11,150 bases of DNA from Clostridia bacterium (GTDB lineage Bacteria; Bacillota; Clostridia; Clostridiales; Clostridiaceae): positions 1-11,150 of the forward strand of contig RZYZ01000054.1 in NCBI GenBank assembly GCA_009930125.1. Direction: 5' to 3'. The position numbers and the translations under genes were made by a program. Positions 6,605 to 11,150 of the stretch are shown here, in pieces. The first letter of the stretch is position 1. The number at the start of each line of letters is the position of its first letter. Under the pieces are notes generated by a model, which was not told the DNA's origin, ran no database searches, and saw nothing but the letters and a program-made list of their open reading frames with translations.

Positions 6605-6636
6605 AAAAAACGGCGGTAATCATACCGCCGTTTTTT
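6605..6636. terminator. Bidirectional rho-independent terminator
   Basis: CGGCGGTA (6611-6618) pairs with TACCGCCG (6623-6630) around a 4-nt loop, flanked by A6 on the left and T6 on the right. It therefore reads as a canonical terminator on both strands. It ends the micropeptide gene 4 nt after its stop, and can end the aminotransferase transcript about 100 nt past that gene's stop. Confidence 0.92.
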
Positions 6637-6734
6637 CATGGATTCATCTATTTTTTCTGATGAATTATTAAACTATACTTTAATACTTGTCGAAGTATAT
6701 AGGCACTCTTTAAAACTAATAAATGGAATTTGGA

Positions 6735-7565
6735 TTAAGCTTCTGTATAGGAACTGTTCTTCTGAAGGTACTCCTCGATTTTCTGATCATAGGCTGTTAT
6801 CAGGCTCTTCACTAAGTCATGCTCTGAAGAGTTCAGCTGAATATCATCAATGAATGAAATCGGCAGAATCTTAGGCGATGTGCCGCTGATAAAGGCTGCC
6901 TCCACTTGAGGGAGATCTGCGATCTGAACGGTTTTTTCAGCCGCGCTGATCTTCATTTCTTTGGCGATATCAAGAATTCTTTTTCTTGTTACGCCACCGA
7001 GCACATCTTTCAGCGGTGGTGTCACAAGGGTCTCATTCAGCACAAAAAACACATTCGATTTTGATCCTTCCGTGATTTCATGGTCTGAATTCACCAGCAG
7101 CGCTTCGTATAGGCCGCTTTCTTCTATGAACGCCGTCACTTTCGCCTTGTAGTTCGGATCGATGACCTTCGCATTGGGGTTCTTCCGTTCCATCTCTATG
7201 GTACCCGTTCTGATTCCACTGAGATAACTTGCTTTTTCAGGGTAGAAGTGGGGGATGAAGTACATATAGGAATGGATGGCAGGGCCATCATTAACGAGAA
7301 TCTTCACATTCCCGTCTTTTATCCTGTTTTTTCTGGCAAGAAGGTGGATCAGATTTCTGATTTCCTCCTTTGATTTTCTGAAATCAAGCTTCAGAATCTC
7401 CAGGGACTGCGTCATTCTTTCCAGGTGATCCTCCAGAAACAAAGGTGTACCATTTATGATTCGGATGACTTCATAGACATTCCTATCACTGAGCGTGTAG
7501 CTTAAATCTCCGACGCTCACCAGTCTGTTATCCATTGTCACATAGTTTCCGCGTATTTTATCCAC
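6735..7565 (-). CDS. Class IV PLP-dependent aminotransferase
   Basis: This cytosolic fold-type IV PLP enzyme is 276 residues long, counted from the GTG at 7565. The family includes branched-chain and D-amino-acid aminotransferases and aminodeoxychorismate lyase. From that start, the PLP lysine is Lys133 (NAKVIDPNYKAKV). The glutamate contacting the PLP ring is Glu166 in ITEGSKSNVFFV, the phosphate-binding region includes GGVTRKR (190-196), and the late motif is SGTSPKILPI (227-236). These are good matches in order and spacing. The substrate is unclear; the amino-group pocket motifs fit the D-amino-acid/branched-chain side better than a lyase. GGAGG (7575-7571) lies 5 nt before GTG 7565. A TTG at 7577 is in frame but precedes the site, so I reject it. 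The gene starts 2 nt after the HAD phosphatase stop, implying translational coupling. It is the last gene of the minus-strand series. Confidence 0.88.
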   Translation of the reverse strand: MDKIRGNYVTMDNRLVSVGDLSYTLSDRNVYEVIRIINGTPLFLEDHLERMTQSLEILKLDFRKSKEEIRNLIHLLARKNRIKDGNVKILVNDGPAIHSYMYFIPHFYPEKASYLSGIRTGTIEMERKNPNAKVIDPNYKAKVTAFIEESGLYEALLVNSDHEITEGSKSNVFFVLNETLVTPPLKDVLGGVTRKRILDIAKEMKISAAEKTVQIADLPQVEAAFISGTSPKILPISFIDDIQLNSSEHDLVKSLITAYDQKIEEYLQKNSSYTEA

Positions 7566-7567
7566 AA

Positions 7568-8203
7568 TTACCTCCAATAAAGAACCGGATATTTCGGGTT
7601 TTTCTTTTTATAGTTGATCAGGTATGGTTTTCCTACTAAAGCAAGAAGAGGCTCATCGCTCATGGAGTCAGAAAACATGTAGGACTCCTTGAAATCTATT
7701 TTTTCCTTGTCAAAGATCTCAAAGAGTCTTCTGACTTTTTCTTCTCCCTTGTTGTTTTCTCCATCCATGATGGAGGCGAAGGTCCCGTTCTTCACGAGAA
7801 ATCTCGTTCCCATGACATAGTCCGCATCGAAAATCTCTTTCAGCTTGAGAATATAGAATTCAGGGGAAGCGGAGGTCAGGACAATGGTATATCCCTTATC
7901 CTTCAGCTCTTTCACTTTCCGGATTCCATCCTCATAGAGAAAGTGTTTCAGTTCATCTTCGATGAAATCATCCGTGAGCTGGTCCACTGTTTTCATGGGC
8001 AGATCCTTCAGAAAAGCCAGAAAAAGTTCTTTGGTCCGTTTCTCCTTATTGATGCCCAGCTGATAGAGGAGACCGCTGCTGATGGCTCTTGGCAGATGGC
8101 GAAGAAGAGAGGGTTTCTTCTTGACAAGATACGCATAAAAAGCGATCAGGGTTTCTTTTTTTGTCAGGGTAAAATCCACATCGAAAAGTGCTAATTTTTT
8201 CAT
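7568..8203 (-). CDS. HAD-IB family phosphatase (SerB/CicA-like)
   Basis: This 211-residue HAD-superfamily hydrolase dephosphorylates a small phosphorylated molecule. Motif I is FDVDFTLT (7-14), with nucleophile Asp8 and acid/base Asp10; the usual Gly is Phe11. Motif II is LTSASP (109-114), with Ser111. Lys152 or Lys156 supplies the basic residue in NNKGEEKV, and motif IV is FSDSMSDEPLL (177-187), with Asp179 and Asp183. A helical cap between about residues 15 and 90 fits subfamily IB (phosphoserine-phosphatase-like), as does the length near 210. The ATG at 8203 has AGGAGG only 3 nt upstream. An ATG at 8239 would start inside the upstream terminator stem and is rejected. The aminotransferase follows after 2 nt. 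That pairing suggests a shared amino-acid pathway, but I cannot name the substrate. Confidence 0.87.
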   Translation of the reverse strand: MKKLALFDVDFTLTKKETLIAFYAYLVKKKPSLLRHLPRAISSGLLYQLGINKEKRTKELFLAFLKDLPMKTVDQLTDDFIEDELKHFLYEDGIRKVKELKDKGYTIVLTSASPEFYILKLKEIFDADYVMGTRFLVKNGTFASIMDGENNKGEEKVRRLFEIFDKEKIDFKESYMFSDSMSDEPLLALVGKPYLINYKKKNPKYPVLYWR

Positions 8204-8213
8204 ATTCCTCCTA

Positions 8214-8245
8214 CAAAAAAACCTTGAGAAAAATCCCAAGGTTTT
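8214..8245 (-). terminator. Terminator between the DUF1292-like gene and the HAD gene
   Basis: On the minus strand, AAAACCTTG (8245-8237) pairs with CAAGGTTTT (8226-8218), enclosing a 10-nt internal segment. A run of seven T follows immediately. The HAD ribosome binding site begins right after that T run. No clear promoter lies in the 63 nt between the genes, so the HAD and aminotransferase genes may depend on read-through. Confidence 0.8.
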
Positions 8246-8266
8246 CGTCGCTTCGTATTAATACTT

Positions 8267-8695
8267 CTACTGCAGCTCGTCCGTTTCTGAAAGAGCCTCG
8301 TATGCCTCGGATACAGTGTTGAATTCTTCTTCTGATAGGAAGACCAGTTCTCCTTCTTCACCAGCAACTCTTAAAGGAGTCACGGTTTCATCCCCGTTCA
8401 TTACAAGAATATAAACCTCACCATCAAGCTCGAATTCGTCTACAATAGGATATTCCTCTGTTGTTCCGTCTTCGTTTTCGAAAGTCACCATATGTGCATG
8501 ATCATGGTCATGATCATGGTCGTGATGGTGATGATCGTGATCGTCGTGGTCATGTCCGCAGTTGCAGCTGTGCTCTTCACCTGAACAGCAGGACTCTTCC
8601 TTTTCATGATGTCCGCCACCGCAGCATCCTTCATTGTCGTGACCGCCGCAGCAGCCCTTTACTTCTTCTGTATTTTCATTTATTGAATTTGTCAT
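8267..8695 (-). CDS. DUF1292-like protein with Cys/His-rich metal-binding extension
   Basis: This 142-residue protein has two parts. The C-terminal half (about 69-142) is acidic and matches the DUF1292 pattern: MVTFENEDGTTEEYPIVDEF, then ELDGEVYILVMN and an acidic tail. DUF1292 proteins are small, cytosolic, common in Bacillota and of unknown function. The N-terminal half is unusual: Cys pairs at 15-16, 24-25 and 36-37, and Cys44/Cys46, each near Gly and His. An Asp/His run follows at 48-68 with 12 His. In total there are 8 Cys and 16 His in the first 68 residues, resembling nickel/zinc/cobalt-binding segments of metallochaperones. Metal binding is inference. The ATG at 8695 has GGAGG (8706-8702) 6 nt upstream and an own extended -10. 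A terminator follows. It could alternatively share the pyrophosphatase transcript, 80 nt upstream. Confidence 0.82.
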   Translation of the reverse strand: MTNSINENTEEVKGCCGGHDNEGCCGGGHHEKEESCCSGEEHSCNCGHDHDDHDHHHHDHDHDHDHAHMVTFENEDGTTEEYPIVDEFELDGEVYILVMNGDETVTPLRVAGEEGELVFLSEEEFNTVSEAYEALSETDELQ

Positions 8696-8719
8696 TGTAT
8701 TCCTCCATTTATGTTAATC

Positions 8720-8771
8720 AACTTATTCTATCACAAATAACGAAGCAGATAAATCAAATTTACAATAAGTT
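8720..8771 (-). promoter_or_regulatory. Promoter region of the DUF1292-like gene with flanking inverted repeat
   Basis: Minus-strand TGATAGAAT (8733-8725) is an extended -10, with TTTATC (8753-8748) 17 nt upstream as a weak -35. AACTTATT (8720-8727) and AATAAGTT (8764-8771) form an 8-bp inverted repeat bracketing the promoter. A smaller TTATT/AATAA pair (8723-8727, 8736-8740) straddles the -10. These could be operator arms; I do not recognise a standard Fur or Zur box. Confidence 0.45.
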
Positions 8772-8775
8772 TCCT

Positions 8776-10413
8776 TTAGCGATTGATTACACTGGAAATC
8801 GGTGGAATAACCTGCTTCTTCCTTGAAAGAATGCCAGGGATATAAACCGAGTTCTCCTTCATCTGCACATCAAAGGCCTTATTGATGACATCTTTCTGTT
8901 TTCCCACTGCGATGAGTTCAGATCCTTCTCTGTAGATGTCGGTGACGATCAGAAGCTGAAGGTCGAATCCTTCGTGTTCTGTCATCTCTTCCATGGTTTC
9001 AATGATGATGTCCTTCAGTTCGTCAATGGTGTCCGAGTCCATGGTGTATACCTGAGATACACCGATTCTGCTGCTGTCGTAGGTGAACACCTTGAAATCC
9101 TGCTTGAGAATTTCCTGAGGACTCTTTCCCGCAAGAGAAGTGCCATATTTGAACATCTCCAGCGCGAATTCCTCCACATCGATGTCGGCAATCTGTGCAA
9201 GCCTCTGCAGAACGAGTCTGTCCACGTTGGTGGAAGTAGGGGACTTGAAAAGCAGCGTATCGGATATGATCGCCGCGGCAAGAAGACCTGCGGTTTTCTT
9301 GGAAGGGCGGATACCATTTTCAAAGAAAATATTGGCCACAATAGTAGAGGTGCTGCCCACCGGTTCATTTCGGAAGAAGATCGGCGTGGATGTGGCTACA
9401 TCAGCTACTCTATGGTGATCGATGATTTCCAGAATCTCGGCTTCATTGAGTCCTTTGACGGACTGACCTTTCTCATTATGATCCACCAGAATGACTTTCT
9501 TCTTCTTACCTGAAATCAGGTGGAATCTTGAGATGGTGCCTACCACCTTGTTTTCCTCACTGACCACAGGGTAGCTTCTGAACCTTGTCTCTGCCATGGT
9601 GTTTCTGATGTCTCCGATATAATCATCAGAGGAAAAGTACATGATGTTTTCCTTGGTCATGACATAATTCACCGGCACGGACTGTGAAATCAGTCTGGAG
9701 GTGGTATAGGTGTCATAAGGTGTATTGATGACGGTTACCCGGTTTTCCTTTGCTTTTTCAAGAAGATCCTCATCCATATCACCAGAGCCGGTGATGATGA
9801 TCAGGGAAACTTTTCTTTCCACAGCGCCTTCCAGAGAGTCTCTTCTATTGCCGGTGATGACGATATCGCCTTCTTCGATGGTCTTGTTCACTTCATCGGG
9901 TGAAGCGGACAGGGCATAAATTTTACCATAGAAATGCTTGCGGTCCTTGTCCAGGTGAAGCAGCTGTCCGGTCAAGGTATCCAGCAGATTGTTCACTGTG
10001 ACTTTGGATTTTCCGAGAATCATATTGTCCCAGACATCCATATAACTTTCCGTCACATTGGAAACCGATACGATACCGTTCAGTGTCTCATTTTCATCCA
10101 CCACCGGGATGCTCTTGACATTGTTCATGCGCATGATGTTCCATGCCATCTTCAATGTGATTTCCGAAGAAATCGGAGCGATTTTATCGATATTCAGATC
10201 GCTGATCTGGAGTCTCACATCTTCGATATACTCCGGTGGTTCCACACCGAAATAGGCAAGAATGAAATAGGTTTCCCGGTTGATTTCTCCCAATCTGACC
10301 GGTACATAGTGGTCCGAACCTGTTTTATTCTTGTACTCCGCATAGGCCAGCGCAGCGCAGATGGAATCTGAATCAGGATTTTTATGACCAGTGATATAGA
10401 CGGTGTCCTTCAT
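8776..10413 (-). CDS. ppaC: Manganese-dependent inorganic pyrophosphatase with CBS and DRTGG domains
   Basis: This 545-residue family II pyrophosphatase hydrolyses PPi to phosphate in the cytosol and so drives biosynthetic reactions. The DHH core is split: GHKNPDSDS (9-17; metal ligands His10, Asp14, Asp16) at the N-terminus. DHN (311-313), DHH (332-334) and Asp385 come after a long insert. The insert holds a first CBS unit (about 68-126), a DRTGG-like domain (about 135-240) and a second CBS unit (about 248-300). In characterised CBS-PPases these bind adenine nucleotides (AMP/ADP inhibit, ATP activates) and diadenosine polyphosphates. DHHA2 closes the protein with SRKKQVIPPI (530-539), whose basic residues bind substrate. 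The ATG at 10413 has GGAGG 5 nt upstream; the GTG at 10425 precedes that site and is rejected. It stands alone after a terminator, and no terminator is seen before the DUF1292-like gene. Confidence 0.95.
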   Translation of the reverse strand: MKDTVYITGHKNPDSDSICAALAYAEYKNKTGSDHYVPVRLGEINRETYFILAYFGVEPPEYIEDVRLQISDLNIDKIAPISSEITLKMAWNIMRMNNVKSIPVVDENETLNGIVSVSNVTESYMDVWDNMILGKSKVTVNNLLDTLTGQLLHLDKDRKHFYGKIYALSASPDEVNKTIEEGDIVITGNRRDSLEGAVERKVSLIIITGSGDMDEDLLEKAKENRVTVINTPYDTYTTSRLISQSVPVNYVMTKENIMYFSSDDYIGDIRNTMAETRFRSYPVVSEENKVVGTISRFHLISGKKKKVILVDHNEKGQSVKGLNEAEILEIIDHHRVADVATSTPIFFRNEPVGSTSTIVANIFFENGIRPSKKTAGLLAAAIISDTLLFKSPTSTNVDRLVLQRLAQIADIDVEEFALEMFKYGTSLAGKSPQEILKQDFKVFTYDSSRIGVSQVYTMDSDTIDELKDIIIETMEEMTEHEGFDLQLLIVTDIYREGSELIAVGKQKDVINKAFDVQMKENSVYIPGILSRKKQVIPPISSVINR

Positions 10414-10471
10414 GTTTACCTCCACTTATCCATATGACATCTCACATATCCATGGATGATCGTTTATTATC

Positions 10472-10477
10472 ATTATA
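10472..10477 (-). promoter_or_regulatory. -10 element for the pyrophosphatase gene
   Basis: Minus-strand TATAAT (10477-10472) matches consensus but lacks a preceding TG. No convincing -35 sits 16-18 nt upstream; TTGCAG lies 20 nt upstream, inside the terminator stem. The leader would be about 50 nt. The heptamer TATCCAT occurs twice in the leader, on the plus strand at 10427-10433 and 10447-10453, without known meaning. Confidence 0.4.
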
Positions 10478-10483
10478 ATACTT

Positions 10484-10519
10484 GATAAGAAAGAAGCCTG
10501 CAACCGCTGTGCAGACTTC
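10484..10519 (-). terminator. Terminator after the basic hypothetical protein gene
   Basis: On the minus strand, GAAGTCTGCA (10519-10510) pairs with TGCAGGCTTC (10502-10493), with one G-U pair, around a 7-nt loop. TTTCTTATC follows. It begins 7 nt after the stop codon at 10527. Confidence 0.8.
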
Positions 10520-10526
10520 CGCGATG

Positions 10527-10931
10527 TTATTTTCTTTTGTACTGGACCTGTCTTTTAGGCATTGGCGCATCAATCTTGAACAGATCTCTTCTTGTGGTGA
10601 CATTTCGGATGTTTTTGATTTCCAGAACATCACTGTTGTCAGCGCCTTTTTTGCCCTTCAGCGCCTGAAGAAGAATCACGTTGCCCTGATTCACTGCAAT
10701 GAAATCAGGCTTCTTGAACCATCTTTTGGCCTTATATACGCTTCTGACCACATTTTTGGATCCGTCCGGCTTCAGAATGATGGTCGCCTTCAGCACATTG
10801 AAAATCCAAAGGTATTTTTTCTCTTCCACTTTTACTGAAAGAACCGTTCCATAAGCCTGGGTGATTCGGTCCCCATATTTCTTCATATAATTATCTGCAT
10901 AGTACTTCTGTAATTTATCCTTAAACCCCAT
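10527..10931 (-). CDS. Hypothetical small, very basic protein
   Basis: I do not recognise the family of this 134-residue protein. It has 23 Lys and 8 Arg against 12 Asp/Glu, so it is strongly basic, with the charge spread along the chain and ending in PKRQVQYKRK. There is no signal peptide or membrane helix. Alternating hydrophobic stretches (YGTVLSVKV 27-35, YLWIFNVLKATIIL 40-53, FIAVNQGNVILLQAL 77-91) suggest a mainly beta domain followed by a basic tail. The ATG at 10931 has AAAGGAG about 9 nt upstream, an extended -10 promoter and a terminator right after the stop, so it looks like a real single gene. The charge would fit nucleic-acid or ribosome binding, but that is only inference. Confidence 0.8.
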   Translation of the reverse strand: MGFKDKLQKYYADNYMKKYGDRITQAYGTVLSVKVEEKKYLWIFNVLKATIILKPDGSKNVVRSVYKAKRWFKKPDFIAVNQGNVILLQALKGKKGADNSDVLEIKNIRNVTTRRDLFKIDAPMPKRQVQYKRK

Positions 10932-10968
10932 TATTGAAAACTCCTTTATCCTATGATTGCTACAGTAT

Positions 10969-10977
10969 ATTATAACA
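10969..10977 (-). promoter_or_regulatory. Extended -10 promoter of the basic hypothetical protein gene
   Basis: Minus-strand TGTTATAAT (10977-10969) is a perfect TGn-extended consensus -10. The -35 position 17 nt upstream holds ATATAC (10997-10992), a poor match. The start site would be near 10962 and the leader about 30 nt. Confidence 0.65.
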
Positions 10978-11003
10978 TAAACCCGAAAAAAGTATATTAG
11001 AAT

Positions 11004-11023
11004 ATCCTTGTGTTTTCAAGGAT
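11004..11023. repeat. Hairpin ATCCTTG/CAAGGAT in the right-edge non-coding region
   Basis: ATCCTTG (11004-11010) and CAAGGAT (11017-11023) form a 7-bp hairpin with a 6-nt loop, upstream of the promoter at 10969. It could be a weak terminator of minus-strand transcription entering from the right, or an operator. The function is not determined. Confidence 0.35.
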
Positions 11024-11082
11024 TTATTGAAAATTTAATATAAGGAAGCTTTTTTCCCGAGTTTGACAGTTGCAAGAAGCAT

Positions 11083-11124
11083 AAACAGCTAGAAATACCT
11101 TAATACAAGGGTTCTAGCTGTTTT
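11083..11124. terminator. Large hairpin terminator at the right edge
   Basis: AAACAGCTAGAA (11083-11094) pairs perfectly over 12 bp with TTCTAGCTGTTT (11112-11123). The loop contains its own CCTT/AAGG stem (11098-11101, 11107-11110). On the plus strand a T-rich tail (TTTTGTTG) follows. On the minus strand the tail is weaker (TTTATGC). It may end a minus-strand gene outside the window or a plus-strand transcript. No gene of 30 codons or more that I would accept lies between 10932 and 11150. Confidence 0.7.
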
Positions 11125-11150
11125 GTTGCATTTTATTCTTGTTGTACACA

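Noticed and set aside
6642..6698. Two small hairpins (ATTCATC/GATGAAT and ATACTT/AAGTAT) between the micropeptide terminator and the aminotransferase end.
   Set aside because: Short, AT-rich and without T tails; the bidirectional terminator at 6605-6636 suffices to end transcription.
8204..8239. A longer N-terminus for the HAD phosphatase beginning MGFFSRFF.
   Set aside because: Its start lies inside the upstream terminator stem and the added residues precede the normal HAD start just before motif I.
8492..8560. The catgat/catggt-like repeats as a CRISPR or minisatellite.
   Set aside because: They encode the His/Asp tract in frame and have no spacers; coding explains them.
8461..8826. An Arg/His-rich plus-strand reading frame opposite the DUF1292-like gene.
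   Set aside because: It is the antisense reading of the His/Asp repeat; no ribosome binding site and no family resemblance.
10442..10633. A 63-codon minus-strand frame with a hydrophobic patch (VAGFFLIKYY).
   Set aside because: It overlaps the end of the basic protein gene in another frame and runs through its terminator; no start site of its own after the stop.
11063..11068. A perfect TTGACA near the right edge as a -35 element.
   Set aside because: No -10 hexamer follows at 16-18 nt; the bases there belong to the terminator stem.

Overview
The window looks like ordinary chromosome from a low-to-moderate GC Bacillota (Firmicutes), probably an anaerobe of the Clostridia or a near relative. 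The evidence is the strong AGGAGG-type ribosome binding sites, the occasional GTG/TTG codons at gene starts, an energy-coupling-factor (ECF) vitamin transporter subunit, a CoA-disulfide-reductase-type flavoprotein, a CBS-domain manganese pyrophosphatase and a DUF1292-type protein. There are no rRNA or tRNA genes, insertion sequences, phage genes or CRISPR arrays. Genus-level assignment is not possible from the sequence alone.

Layout. Positions 1-247 (minus) hold the N-terminal part of an ECF S component cut by the left edge, with its promoter and leader reaching to about 372. On the plus strand, a FAD/NAD(P) disulfide reductase (533-1888) and a class-3-type aldehyde dehydrogenase (1893-3311) form a tight pair. 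They end at a GNRA-loop terminator that runs directly into the recQ promoter. recQ (3382-5505) encodes a RecQ helicase with a C-terminal helix-turn-helix extension. A 16-bp perfect hairpin (5514-5549) separates recQ from a convergent orphan OmpR-type regulator (5575-6225, minus) whose receiver lacks the usual acidic pair. Divergent from the regulator is a 60-residue membrane-anchored acidic peptide (6418-6600, plus) closed by a bidirectional terminator.

From 6735 to 10931 everything reads on the minus strand. In order of transcription these are: a small very basic protein of unknown family (10527-10931), the CBS/DRTGG/DHH pyrophosphatase (8776-10413), a DUF1292-like protein with a Cys/His-rich N-terminal extension (8267-8695), a HAD-IB phosphatase (7568-8203) and a class IV aminotransferase (6735-7565). 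The last two are 2 nt apart. The right edge (10932-11150) is non-coding, with hairpins and a terminator.

How the genes relate. The left pair could handle redox and aldehyde detoxification. The HAD and aminotransferase genes probably work together on small phosphorylated or amino metabolites, with substrate unresolved. The pyrophosphatase is housekeeping. Seven of the eight promoters I could place carry a TGn extended -10 with a poor -35.

The two least ordinary items are the orphan pseudo-receiver regulator with its divergent micropeptide and 11-bp-phased repeats in the regulator's promoter, and the metal-binding-looking extension on the DUF1292 protein. I see no clear multi-gene defence or mobile system.
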